A DNA stretch of 64,000 bases from Bacteroidia bacterium (GCA_016787785.1 JAEUTO010000014.1:124001-188000); one strand, 5' to 3'. Positions 1 to 8,348 are shown, counted from the first letter of the stretch. Notes: generated by a model not told the origin, from the sequence alone. Numbers and translations: made by a program.

Positions 1-803
1 TTTGGGATGCGGCGCGTCATAACAGCTGCATCTTTATCGGTCACTTTTTCAAAATGGTCAATAATTTTAAAATCAACGTTGGCTGGTAAAAAATCTTCAC
101 CAATACCTTCGGTGATGTAAGGGTAAATTTCATTCTTGTCAAAAATGCCGGTCTCTTTGTATTTTTTAAATACCGAGCCGTAGGTATCAATTCCTAAAAT
201 TTTAATGTTAGGATTTTTTTCTTTTAAATATTTTCCGGTACCGCAAATGGTGCCGCCGGTACCAACACCCACTACTAAGTGTGTAATTTTTCCGTCTGTT
301 TGGTCCCAAATTTCCGGACCTGTTTGTTCGTAATGCGCTTGTGAGTTGCTTAAGTTATCGTATTGGTTGGGTTTCCAGGCATTAGGGATCTCGTTCACCA
401 AACGTGAGGAAACAGAGTAGTACGAGCGTGGGTCTTCCGGCTCAACATCTGTTGGACAAACAATAACCTCTGCACCAAAAGCACGCAGGGCATCTACTTT
501 TTCTTTACTTTGTTTATCGGTTGTAGTGAAGATACATTTGTAACCTTTAATTACTGCGCCAATAGCAAGGCCCATACCGGTGTTACCGCTGGTGCCTTCA
601 ATAATGGTTCCACCCGGTTTAAGGCGACCATCTTTCTCAGCGTCTTCGATCATTTTAATGGCCATGCGATCTTTAATAGAGTTGCCGGGGTTAAAGGTTT
701 CAACCTTTGCGTAAACATCGCAAGGCAGGTCTTTCGTGATCTTATTTATTTTTACCATTGGCGTGTTGCCAATTGTTTCGAGTATGGTTTTGCAAACTTT
801 CAT
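1..803 (-). CDS. Cystathionine beta-synthase-like PLP enzyme, 3' end outside window
   Basis: PLP-dependent beta-family enzyme of sulfur amino acid metabolism, cytoplasmic. The first 267 residues are visible; the C-terminus lies left of the window. The PLP-lysine motif NPGNSIKDR (Lys about residue 44), the substrate loop EGTSGNTGMG and the phosphate-binding GVGTGGTI are all present. The stretches MIEDAEKDGRLKPGGTIIE and LRAFGAE, and the long insert before the C-terminus, look more like cystathionine beta-synthase than cysteine synthase CysK. ATG start at 803. I cannot tell whether the C-terminal CBS-domain pair is present because that part is missing. A hairpin repeat separates it from ansA upstream. 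Confidence 0.85.
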   Translation of the reverse strand, partial: MKVCKTILETIGNTPMVKINKITKDLPCDVYAKVETFNPGNSIKDRMAIKMIEDAEKDGRLKPGGTIIEGTSGNTGMGLAIGAVIKGYKCIFTTTDKQSKEKVDALRAFGAEVIVCPTDVEPEDPRSYYSVSSRLVNEIPNAWKPNQYDNLSNSQAHYEQTGPEIWDQTDGKITHLVVGVGTGGTICGTGKYLKEKNPNIKILGIDTYGSVFKKYKETGIFDKNEIYPYITEGIGEDFLPANVDFKIIDHFEKVTDKDAAVMTRRIP

Positions 804-821
804 AGTTTCTGTTTTAATTCG

Positions 822-868
822 CTTCGACAAGCTCAGCGGCCTTTCCGGTGGCTGAGGCTCTCGAAGCC
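822..868. repeat. Imperfect palindromic intergenic repeat (CTTCGACAAGCTCAG family)
   Basis: Left arm CTTCGACAAGCTCAGC and right arm GCTGAGGCTCTCGAAGC face each other around a 12-13 nt loop. The core CTTC(G/A)ACAAGCTCAG recurs at 28619-28639 in inverted form. It sits between ansA and the cystathionine beta-synthase gene and may also act as a weak transcription barrier. Confidence 0.6.
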
Positions 869-878
869 ACATTATTAA

Positions 879-1919
879 TTATATCGTTAATTCACCTCTT
901 AAATTACTAAGAAGCTGTTTTTTTATTTGTGCGTTCGTTAATTTTTGTCCCAATAAGAACATCAGTTTTGTAATGGCGCTTTCAAAGGTCATATCGGCTC
1001 CGCCAATAACCCCAATTTTTTTGAGGTGCGAGCTGGTTTCGTACATGCCCTGTATTACTTTACCTTCAAGGCATTGCGTAATGTTTAAAATAATAATGCC
1101 TTTATCAATTGCTTTTTTTAATTCGTTGGTAAACCAGTCTTGCGTAGTAGAATTACCCGCACCAAAGGTTTCTAAAATAATAGCTTTAATGCCCGGCGTA
1201 TTTATAATGGCCGAAGTTATTTTTTTACTAATACCCGGAAATAACTTTAGTACCGCAATATCATTATCTAAATGCGTGTGCACCTTTAGTGCTTTGGCGT
1301 TGGCTTTTAGTATGGCGCTGTTGTTGTATTTAATATCCACACCGGCTTCTGCAAGGGCAGGGTAGTTGGGCGACTTAAATGCGTCAAAGTGCGACGAGTT
1401 GTATTTAAAAGTACGGTTACCGCGGTAGAGTTTGTATTCAAAATAAATACACACCTCGTTCACAACAGGTTTGCCTTTTATTTTTGACCCCGCAATTTCA
1501 ATAGCGGTAATTAAATTCTCTTTACCATCGGTGCGAATAATACCAATTGGTAATTGCGAACCGGTTAAAATTACAGGTTTGTTTAAATTCTCGAGCATAA
1601 AGCTGAGGGCACTGGCCGTAAAGCTCATGGTATCGGAACCGTGCAGGATCACAAAACCATCGTACTTAGCATAATTGTCTTTGATGATCTTTGCCAACTC
1701 TGTCCATACAGCGGGGTGCATGTTAGAAGAGTCTATCGGTTTTTGAAAAGCGATAGATGAAAGTGCGATATCAAATTTATTTAATTCAGGAATTTGATTG
1801 GTAAGCGTTTTAAAATCGAAGGGTCTAAGTTCTCCGGTAACTACATCCTGCATCATACCAATGGTGCCACCGGTATAAATTAAAAGTACAGAAGATCTTT
1901 TTTGGTTTGATTTTTTCAT
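879..1919 (-). CDS. ansA: L-asparaginase, type I (cytoplasmic)
   Basis: Hydrolyses L-asparagine to aspartate and ammonia. It is 346 residues, the usual length for the cytoplasmic type I enzyme, with no signal peptide. The first catalytic threonine lies in YTGGTIGM (residues 15-22) and the second in HGSDTMSFTAS (from residue 93), where Ser replaces the usual Thr of HGTDTM without removing the catalytic Thr-Asp pair. The C-terminal half carries ILETFGAGN, typical of the family. ATG start at 1919. Same strand as the cystathionine beta-synthase gene downstream, with a palindromic repeat between them, so co-transcription is uncertain. Confidence 0.92.
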   Translation of the reverse strand: MKKSNQKRSSVLLIYTGGTIGMMQDVVTGELRPFDFKTLTNQIPELNKFDIALSSIAFQKPIDSSNMHPAVWTELAKIIKDNYAKYDGFVILHGSDTMSFTASALSFMLENLNKPVILTGSQLPIGIIRTDGKENLITAIEIAGSKIKGKPVVNEVCIYFEYKLYRGNRTFKYNSSHFDAFKSPNYPALAEAGVDIKYNNSAILKANAKALKVHTHLDNDIAVLKLFPGISKKITSAIINTPGIKAIILETFGAGNSTTQDWFTNELKKAIDKGIIILNITQCLEGKVIQGMYETSSHLKKIGVIGGADMTFESAITKLMFLLGQKLTNAQIKKQLLSNLRGELTI

Positions 1920-1935
1920 AAGGAGATCAGGAATG

Positions 1936-1959
1936 AAGGGAACCAGTATGGGCTCCCTT
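1936..1959 (-). terminator. Hairpin between DUF3127 gene and ansA
   Basis: AAGGGAACC (1936-1944) pairs with GGCTCCCTT (1951-1959) across a 6-nt loop, with one G-T pair. It lies just downstream of the DUF3127 stop. The U-run is on the plus strand rather than the minus strand, so termination of the leftward transcript is only possible. Confidence 0.4.
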
Positions 1960-1973
1960 TTCCTGTGTCTTAA

Positions 1974-2375
1974 TTAAAATGGCAGATCATCATTATCACC
2001 TACATTTCCTGTAAACACAGGTGTTGTAGAGGTGTTCATGTTATTGTTGTTAGAGGCTGTGTTAGTGTTTTGTGTGTTTTGGCTTGATGTGTTACCACCT
2101 GTAACTTTTTCAATGCGCCATGCTTCTAAGGTATTAAAATACTTAATGCCTTGCGGACCATTCCACTCGCGGCCACGTAAATTGAACTGCACTTTTAATT
2201 CTTCGCCATCGCTAAATTGATCTAAGATGCTGCATTTGTCTTGCGTTACCTGGAAACTAACGTGTTGTGGGTACGGTGTGTTTGCTTCTGTGGTTAAGAT
2301 AAATTCGCGTTTTTGAAAACGATCGCTCACTTTTTGAGTATCGAATTTTGCTTTTAGTGTTCCTACTACTTCCAT
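1974..2375 (-). CDS. DUF3127 protein with SSB-like acidic tail
   Basis: A 133-residue cytoplasmic protein of the DUF3127 family, which is frequent in Bacteroidota and predicted to be OB-fold-like. Residues 1-90 form the conserved beta-rich domain (MEVVGTLKAKF, then VTQDKCSILDQF and REWNGPQGIKYFNTLEAWRIE). A disordered Asn/Thr/Ser linker (about residues 93-122) follows, and the protein ends in DNDDLPF. That order (OB-like domain, disordered linker, acidic tip ending in Pro-Phe) is the layout of single-stranded DNA-binding protein. The function is not established; a role on single-stranded nucleic acid is inference. ATG at 2375. Confidence 0.82.
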   Translation of the reverse strand: MEVVGTLKAKFDTQKVSDRFQKREFILTTEANTPYPQHVSFQVTQDKCSILDQFSDGEELKVQFNLRGREWNGPQGIKYFNTLEAWRIEKVTGGNTSSQNTQNTNTASNNNNMNTSTTPVFTGNVGDNDDLPF

Positions 2376-2540
2376 TATATATTTATTTTATTTGATTACT
2401 ATTTTAGTGCCTTTCCTGTTGAGGAACGGTAATCTACAAATTACCAAAAATTCTACTAAATTTTAAAATTATTTGCAAGCGGGTTATTGAGTTTTATTCA
2501 ACAAAAAAGCCTTCCCTGGCATTAAAAGCGGTTAAAAACA

Positions 2541-2571
2541 AAAAAGGCCGCCTTTTTGAGGCAGCCTTTTC
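2541..2571. terminator. Bidirectional-looking intrinsic terminator
   Basis: AAAAGGCCGCC and GGCAGCCTTTT pair (one G-T) around a short loop, with A-rich and T-rich flanks on both sides. It lies about 20 bases past the stop of the TRL-like lipoprotein gene and would end that leftward transcript. Confidence 0.75.
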
Positions 2572-2589
2572 TTTAAGATATATCAGGGA

Positions 2590-2871
2590 TTACTCTCCTG
2601 TTACAATACAAGTGCGTGTTTGGAAGATCATTAAAGCGTTAAAGCATTTAACGTCAACTGTAGATATTTTAGTGATACCACCATTTTTTGCAGCAGTTTG
2701 AACGCTGTAATCACCACCAAAAACTAAACCACAAATGATCTTAGCTTTTGCAGTACCTACTTTTTTACCTGCCGGATTACTTGTTGCGGCAAGAGGCATT
2801 GTAATTGAACAACTTGCCATTACTAATACTGCTACACATACTGCAGCTGCGCTTGTAATTTTTTTAATCAT
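2590..2871 (-). CDS. TRL-like family lipoprotein
   Basis: A 93-residue exported lipoprotein. The N-terminus MIKKITSAAAVCVAVLVMASC has a basic n-region, a hydrophobic core and a lipobox (MAS-C at about residue 20). The mature part (NPAGKKVGTAKAKIICGLVFGGDYSVQ then TAAKNGGITKISTVDVK) matches the pattern of the TRL-like family, a glycine-zipper-like small lipoprotein family named for a tRNA-associated locus. No tRNA is next to it here. Function unknown. ATG at 2871, followed by a strong terminator. Confidence 0.72.
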   Translation of the reverse strand: MIKKITSAAAVCVAVLVMASCSITMPLAATSNPAGKKVGTAKAKIICGLVFGGDYSVQTAAKNGGITKISTVDVKCFNALMIFQTRTCIVTGE

Positions 2872-2953
2872 GATTTTTGTTTTTTATATTTCCTACTCGT
2901 ATGGCTTTTCAGTTCCGCCCCGTTTGGCTGGTTGCTGGTCTCCAGGTGTATTA

Positions 2954-3601
2954 TTATTTAATTTTTCTTTTGGTTAATTTCATTTTACCGTTAACGTAAG
3001 TGGTGTCAATAGTATAACCTTCTTTTACTTCAAGCGTTTTTGGTGATTCGGTTTTCTTAGAACCTTTTTTCTTGGTCACTTTTAAAACTCCGTTTACGTA
3101 GGTTGAGTCAACGTCGGAGTTATTATTACTATTAGTTGATGAAGAACTGGTAGTTGATTTATTAGTGGTTGTACTATTGTTAGTAGTTGTAGCAGTATTT
3201 TTATTAGTAGTTACAGCAGCCGGAGTTGTGCTTGAGCCTGTTGAATTATAAACGATGTCAACCAAAGAGCGTTGTGATCTTTCGCCTTTTTTAGTGATAT
3301 TTGAAGTGATGGTCACATAATCCCTTGCTTTTCTGTTCACAATAAGGAACATGTCTTCGGTACGTTCTTGCGCATATTTTTTATAATCGCCTTTATCGTA
3401 ATAACAGATCACCTGTATATCTACTTTTTGCCCTTTTAGCTTCTTGGCCCATGCGCCCACCTTTGCATCAGAGCTATCAGGCAATTTTGTCTCAAAGCCT
3501 TTGTAATACACATGTAATGTGTCTTTCTGAGAAATTCCCGGCAAAGCTAAAAGCGTTAAGATCGACAAAACTAAAAGAGATCTAAGATTAAGTTTTTTCA
3601 T
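2954..3601 (-). CDS. Exported protein with Thr/Asn linker and duplicated YVNG motif
   Basis: A 215-residue protein with a cleavable signal peptide (MKKLNLRSLLVLSILTLL, cleavage about SQ-KD). Residues 25-120 form a folded domain in which RTEDMFLIVNRKARDYVTI recalls the helix spacing of OmpA-like domains, but key peptidoglycan-binding residues are not evident. Residues 120-165 are a low-complexity Ser/Thr/Asn linker. After it, two copies of a short unit appear, DSTYVNGVLKVTKKK and DTTYVNGKMKLTKRK, so the tail looks like an internal duplication. No named family recognised. ATG at 3601. Confidence 0.6.
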   Translation of the reverse strand: MKKLNLRSLLVLSILTLLALPGISQKDTLHVYYKGFETKLPDSSDAKVGAWAKKLKGQKVDIQVICYYDKGDYKKYAQERTEDMFLIVNRKARDYVTITSNITKKGERSQRSLVDIVYNSTGSSTTPAAVTTNKNTATTTNNSTTTNKSTTSSSSTNSNNNSDVDSTYVNGVLKVTKKKGSKKTESPKTLEVKEGYTIDTTYVNGKMKLTKRKIK

Positions 3602-3647
3602 TTCAAGCTGTTTTAAAAATGTAATTGAATCTATAAATATAATAAAA

Positions 3648-4499
3648 TTATAATAACGCCATCCAGGCTTCTTTTACCTTGTTAGCCTCTAATAAAGTCT
3701 TAGCAAACAGATGTTGTTCATCTTTTGAAGCAAAGGTTTTTATTGTTTTTTTGTAGGCCTCAATTTCGTCTACAGGCGGCAATTGCTCTACGCTGCCTAA
3801 GAGACCAAGATTATTACCGCTTAATATTCTAGAGTTTCTTATCTCAGCAGGTATTTGGTCATAACCAATGCCAATGGTCATAATAGGTTTTTCTACTTCA
3901 AAAAGGGCATCGCCCGACGCCCGGCAATACCAATTATCGCCCATGCGTGCCACAAGATCAATTTTATTTACATCAATTTGTTTCGCCTCGTTTAAAACCA
4001 ATTCTGAAATATGAATTCTAACGATCTCGCAAATAACCAGGTTACCAGCGCCACCGGCTTTACCAAGTTCTTTTACTTCAATGACTTTACATTCTAATTG
4101 CACCGGACTTTCTTTTACCCGTGGCGGTTTTACTAATTCTGATGGAATGGATGTAAAGCCTGCTTTTTTAAACTCGCTGGTGCCTTTAGGAAATGGGCTG
4201 CTGGCCAGACTGGTTTGTTGTACCATATCATAGCTCACCACGTTTATAACGCACTCGGGTACTTCTAAAACGTTCAAAAGTGTGTCTTTTGGCGCGCCGG
4301 TGCGACCGCTATAAGCAGGCGAAAAAATGGCTATAGGCGGGTTAGATGAAAATATATTAAAAAAACTAAAAGGCGCTAAATTCTCTTCGCCGCTTTTGCT
4401 TATTGTAGAGGCAAAACAAATAGGGCGGGGAGCAATTGCATTTTGCAAATATTTTTGCAAAACCGGGATGGTTAATTCTTTAGGATCTAATGATAGCAT
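3648..4499 (-). CDS. Flavin reductase-like (FMN-binding split-barrel) protein
   Basis: A 283-residue cytoplasmic protein of the flavoredoxin/flavin reductase-like domain family, which binds FMN and typically passes electrons from NAD(P)H or a partner reductase. The diagnostic N-terminal region IAPRPICFAST and ENLAPFSFFNIFSSNPP (residues 22-55) and the later PVQLECKV are present. The C-terminal 80 residues extend past the split barrel, as in many Bacteroidota homologues. ATG at 4499. The physiological substrate cannot be told from sequence. It is separated from the next gene downstream (lipoprotein at 4719, same strand) by a palindromic element in its own upstream direction. Confidence 0.82.
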   Translation of the reverse strand: MLSLDPKELTIPVLQKYLQNAIAPRPICFASTISKSGEENLAPFSFFNIFSSNPPIAIFSPAYSGRTGAPKDTLLNVLEVPECVINVVSYDMVQQTSLASSPFPKGTSEFKKAGFTSIPSELVKPPRVKESPVQLECKVIEVKELGKAGGAGNLVICEIVRIHISELVLNEAKQIDVNKIDLVARMGDNWYCRASGDALFEVEKPIMTIGIGYDQIPAEIRNSRILSGNNLGLLGSVEQLPPVDEIEAYKKTIKTFASKDEQHLFAKTLLEANKVKEAWMALL

Positions 4500-4579
4500 A
4501 GGTTTTAAAATTACAAAAAAGAGGAGAAATGATAGCGATTGTTAATAATTGATTGAAATGTGTATTTCGGTTTACGATT

Positions 4580-4714
4580 TTAACCACATAGACACATAGG
4601 TTTCTTTTAAAGGAAAAAAGATAGAGTACATAGGATTTCATCGCTTGGCGATGAAATTATGTGAACCTTAAATAGGCGTACAGCAATTAATTTTCTATGT
4701 GCCTATGTGGTTAA
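4580..4714. repeat. Nested palindrome, MITE/REP-like element (135 bp)
   Basis: Outer arms TTAACCACATAGACACATAG (4580-4599) and CTATGTGCCTATGTGGTTAA (4695-4714) are inverted copies with one mismatch. Near the centre, ATTTCATCGC (4635-4644) and GCGATGAAAT (4648-4657) form a perfect 10-bp stem with a 3-nt loop. No ORF of note is inside. The nested layout is that of a small non-autonomous element. Confidence 0.7.
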
Positions 4715-4718
4715 TTTT

Positions 4719-5474
4719 TTACGGTTTTATTTTGAAAGCCGTATTAACATACTGCAAGCCCGTTCGGAAATTGATGCGTTTGCCAGCAATGGTACGGTAA
4801 TGGTCTTTATTAAATTGTATGGAGATATAACCTGCATTTGTAGGATTTAAACCCTGCAATTCGCTCGCGCTAAAAGTGATCATGCTATCCGTTCCTGCAA
4901 TTAGCTTGTTTGGAAAAGATGTACTGCCACTACCACCCAAAATAAATATTTTAATTAAACTGCAATTGGTTGTGCCTTTTATTTTAAAACTAAAACCCGT
5001 GCTGAGTTTAATGGAGTCGGGTATGTTTGCGCTTGCTGTAAATGTTGGCGGCGGATTATTGTTTGAAAAAGAAAAACTACTTATGGCGCTTGTACCGCTT
5101 ACGATCCAAAGATACGGCAAGGTAAATTGGGTACCGGTAGTATCGTTATAATAAAAATTGGTAATGGCACTTTTGTTCTTAAAGAGCACAGAATCGAGGC
5201 TCACAATGCCCATGTCTTGCAGGTTGGAAGCTGTGTAAATTTCGTTTGTAATTAACTGACTAGAGTAATAAGCAGCCGTTTGTTTACCTGTAGGCATGAA
5301 CGAACCTGCTGTTTTTATATATAAATTTAAGCAAGAGAATAAAGCCTGATAGCTTGACGAATCGCTCGGCACCACATTCGGAACCTCTGTGCCTGAAGGA
5401 TCAGGATCAGTTTCTTTTTTCTTGCAGGCAAAAAAACTTACAATAACTAAAGCTATGAAAAGTGTTTTTTTCAT
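4719..5474 (-). CDS. Lipoprotein of unknown function
   Basis: 251 residues from the ATG at 5474. Starting there gives a clean lipoprotein signal, MKKTLFIALVIVSFFAC with the acylated Cys at about 17, then a charged KKKETDPDPSG tail; an in-frame upstream start at 5519 would add 15 residues lying in a palindromic repeat and is less likely. The mature part is beta-rich and Ser/Thr/Asn-rich (PDSIKLSTGFSFKIKG, SASELQGLNPTNAGYISIQFN), suggesting an Ig-like or jelly-roll surface fold. It lies directly downstream of the TonB-dependent receptor gene at 5599, and such receptor/lipoprotein pairs are common in Bacteroidota, but the repeat between them makes an operon uncertain. Confidence 0.65.
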   Translation of the reverse strand: MKKTLFIALVIVSFFACKKKETDPDPSGTEVPNVVPSDSSSYQALFSCLNLYIKTAGSFMPTGKQTAAYYSSQLITNEIYTASNLQDMGIVSLDSVLFKNKSAITNFYYNDTTGTQFTLPYLWIVSGTSAISSFSFSNNNPPPTFTASANIPDSIKLSTGFSFKIKGTTNCSLIKIFILGGSGSTSFPNKLIAGTDSMITFSASELQGLNPTNAGYISIQFNKDHYRTIAGKRINFRTGLQYVNTAFKIKP

Positions 5475-5502
5475 TTGAATAAAGATAGGGATTTTTAACG
5501 GG

Positions 5503-5579
5503 CTACGAATGCGAATCAATACGAATTTACGAATCGAAGCTACTATTTACTATTCGTACATTCGTATTCAAATTCGTAG
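5503..5579. repeat. Inverted repeat of TACGAAT units
   Basis: The left arm (5503-5534, CTACGAATGCGAATC followed by AATACGAATTTACGAAT) and the right arm (5551-5579, TATTCGTACATTCGTATTC followed by AAATTCGTAG) are inverted copies around a 16-nt centre. It fills the gap between a lipoprotein gene and the receptor gene and has no coding content. Confidence 0.7.
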
Positions 5580-5598
5580 TGATAAATTAATGCTATGT

Positions 5599-8067
5599 TT
5601 AAAACTTTATCTGCAACCTAACATTTACCTGCCGGTTAGTTAAGTAATTTGGAATGGCGTAGCGATTGCCCGTCACATCCTGGATCCAGGTATATGACAC
5701 CGTATTTTGTACTTGCAATAAATTAAAGATCTCTAAAAAGATCCAGCTTTCTTTTAAATGATTAATGATGTTCTTACGTTTTATCTCGCGGTTAAGTTTT
5801 AATAAATTATACGCAAAACCTGCATCAACTCTACGGTAAGGCGGCATACGCAAAATTTGCTGGTAACGTAAATGCGTTGGCGGACCAAAAGGTAAACCAG
5901 AACCAAACTGTAAATTTAAATTGAACTTAAAAGCAGGATACTTTGGTAAATAATCCTGAAAAAATAAGCCAAAGGTCACTAACTGGTCGGTAGGACGGGG
6001 GATGTAGCCAGGGTCGATAAGATTACTATCTGCTTTAACCTGGTCAAACGTGTAACCTTTAATAATTTCTTCACCGTCTTTATTAAAGTATTCGTAGTGA
6101 ATGTTGTCCGGCGATTTTTCGTAGGTCCTTAAAAAGCCAATTGTAGCCCAGCTTTCAACACCTTTTACAAATTCACCGTTGATGCGAACATCTGTTCCAA
6201 CGGTATATCCCTTTGCATTGTTGTTGGCAAAATAACGTATCCGCACATTGTCAATTTCGTAGGGAACAATGCTATTTAATTGTTTGTAGTAGCTTGAAAG
6301 TATCAGTTTAAAGGGCCTTTCCCACATTCGGAAGATATAATCGCCTGTTAATACAAAATGAATGGATTGCTGCGCTTTAAGATCTTTATTCAATTCGCCA
6401 TTGATGCCTCTTAACTCGCGGTAAAAAGGGGGTTGGTAATATACACCCGACGAGAATTTAAATAACCAATCGCGTTTCCAGTTTGGTTTAAAAGAAAGTG
6501 TAACCCGCGGCGAGATCAATAATTGTTGGTTCACCGTCCAGTAATTGGCCCTAGTTCCTGCAGCTAACGTAAATACAGAAGAATCTTTTAACTGCTTTGT
6601 AAAATTGTATTGCAAGTATGCCTGCGAGCGGTAACTTGGCAAAGAGATCTTTGTTTTGTAAACATCAATTAAATTAATGTCTGTAGGGCTGTACGGCACT
6701 ATAAACCCAGCAGAATCAACCGTGCGCCATTCGCTCAGTCGGTCGGTTATTTTTTCCATTTGCTGGCGCACGCCCCACAAAAATTCGTTGTTATTATTAA
6801 TGTAACGCGTGCCTTTGTGTTCGAAATTAAACACAGAAGCCTGCATGTAATTTCTTCCATTATTTAAAAAAGTACCAATGCCGCGGTTAAAAGAAACCTG
6901 TCCAAAATTTGGTTTACCAAGATCGGCCTCTAACTGATCGATGTAATATTGCCCTTGTACGGTATAAATTTCTTCTTCTTTAGCATGGTAGGCCGATGAA
7001 ATGAACTTTAATTTTGTTCTGCTGTTTGGTCGATAGGTGGCAGATACGCCGCTCATAAAGGTCATGTAATCCATTACTTCCCGCCCGTCAAAATATACGG
7101 TAAAGCGCAAAGCGTTATTAACCGTTCCAAAATTTGTCTGGCGATTGGTTGGTATTACCAAATATTTGTTGCTCGCAATGTTGCCTAAGAATTCGATTTT
7201 TAATTTTGGATTCACATCAAAGGTCAAAAAAGTTTGTACGTCTAATGCACTCGGACGGTATTCACCTTTAGTATCAAGCCCTTTTAATAAATAAGAATTG
7301 GTGCGGTAACGGGCACCAATGCTCCACGCAATTAAACGATTGTTGTTAACGCCTTCCAGTTGCACATTGCCGCCTAAAAAACTGCCTGAGGCATTGCCTG
7401 CAAATTTTAAAGGTTTACGGTAAGTAATATCTAAAACAGAACTTAATTTATCGCCATAACGTGCTTCAAAACCACCAGCCGAAAAATTAATATTTTGCAC
7501 CATGTTGGGGTTGGCAAAACTTAAACCTTCTTGTTGTCCGCTGCGCACTAAGAAAGGGCGGTACACTTCAATATCGTTAACATACACAAGGTTCTCATCA
7601 AAATTACCACCACGCACGCTGTAACCGCTGCTTAACTCGTTATTAGAGCTAACACCCATTTGTGTTTTAATGATATCCTCAATATTACCGGTTACACTTG
7701 GTAATTGATTAAAGACATACGGATCCAAACGCACAATTTCTTCTTTACGCGCCCCGCCATCGGTAACCTCTACTTCTGTTAAATTGCCCTTAAATTTTAT
7801 GCTTGGCGAGTACGTGATTTTTTCGCCTGTTTTTGCAATAAGCGTATGACTAAGCGTGCTGTAATTAACGTTAAAGAAAACCAATGTAATAGGCTTTCCA
7901 GCCTCAACCGTTAAACTGTAAAAGCCATTTGCTCCCGAAATAGTACTTTGATCCTGATTCTCTTTTACACCAACGGTTATCCCTTCTATAGGATCGCCGT
8001 CGCTACCTCTTACAACACCAGAAACGGTGGCCGTTTGCGAGTTAAATGCAGTCGCAAAAAAGAGCAA
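5599..8067 (-). CDS. TonB-dependent receptor with carboxypeptidase-regulatory N-domain
   Basis: Outer-membrane TonB-dependent transporter, about 820 mature residues. After the signal comes a carboxypeptidase-regulatory-like beta domain (VSGVVRGSDGDPIEGITVGV and onwards, about 80 residues), then the plug (GYSVRGGNFDENLVYVNDIEV) and the barrel ending RQVNVRLQIKF. The start is odd: the first usable codon in the family-like region is TTG at 8067, yet the frame stays open upstream to a TAA at 8142-8140 and encodes a signal-peptide-like KNFKFHILLILLFF with a basic n-region. No ATG lies in that part; ATT at 8103 or CTG at 8100 would give a proper signal peptide. Substrate unknown. A TATATTTG box at 8229-8222 may be its -7 element. 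Confidence 0.88.
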   Translation of the reverse strand: MLFFATAFNSQTATVSGVVRGSDGDPIEGITVGVKENQDQSTISGANGFYSLTVEAGKPITLVFFNVNYSTLSHTLIAKTGEKITYSPSIKFKGNLTEVEVTDGGARKEEIVRLDPYVFNQLPSVTGNIEDIIKTQMGVSSNNELSSGYSVRGGNFDENLVYVNDIEVYRPFLVRSGQQEGLSFANPNMVQNINFSAGGFEARYGDKLSSVLDITYRKPLKFAGNASGSFLGGNVQLEGVNNNRLIAWSIGARYRTNSYLLKGLDTKGEYRPSALDVQTFLTFDVNPKLKIEFLGNIASNKYLVIPTNRQTNFGTVNNALRFTVYFDGREVMDYMTFMSGVSATYRPNSRTKLKFISSAYHAKEEEIYTVQGQYYIDQLEADLGKPNFGQVSFNRGIGTFLNNGRNYMQASVFNFEHKGTRYINNNNEFLWGVRQQMEKITDRLSEWRTVDSAGFIVPYSPTDINLIDVYKTKISLPSYRSQAYLQYNFTKQLKDSSVFTLAAGTRANYWTVNQQLLISPRVTLSFKPNWKRDWLFKFSSGVYYQPPFYRELRGINGELNKDLKAQQSIHFVLTGDYIFRMWERPFKLILSSYYKQLNSIVPYEIDNVRIRYFANNNAKGYTVGTDVRINGEFVKGVESWATIGFLRTYEKSPDNIHYEYFNKDGEEIIKGYTFDQVKADSNLIDPGYIPRPTDQLVTFGLFFQDYLPKYPAFKFNLNLQFGSGLPFGPPTHLRYQQILRMPPYRRVDAGFAYNLLKLNREIKRKNIINHLKESWIFLEIFNLLQVQNTVSYTWIQDVTGNRYAIPNYLTNRQVNVRLQIKF

Positions 8068-8348
8068 AATTAAAAGAATATGGAATTTGAAGTTTTTCAG
8101 AATTTTATTGAGATAACGAATATACAGAGATATTATTATTTAAGAGCCCGTTTAAATTTTTTCTGATTATTTTGTTAAGTATTTTTTTGGACGCAATATC
8201 GTTCCTCCCCACAAGCTGGCTCAAATATACTAAGATATTTGCCCTTCGCCTAAGTAAGCAACTTCGGCAGCAAAACTTGCATCATTTCGCTTAAAAATAT
8301 ATAATAATAATTCTAAAACTAAAACTGAAGCAGGCGCTATTAAAACCT

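Noticed and set aside
510-878. Rightward ORF of 122 codons at 510
   Set aside because: It lies antisense to the cystathionine beta-synthase gene and its 5' flank and has no recognisable protein pattern.
8100-8348. Cobalamin or other known riboswitch upstream of the TonB-dependent receptor at 5599
   Set aside because: A distant GAGCC/GGGCTC pair exists, but no B12-box or other known motif was seen. The stretch holds nothing else recognisable besides a TATATTTG box.
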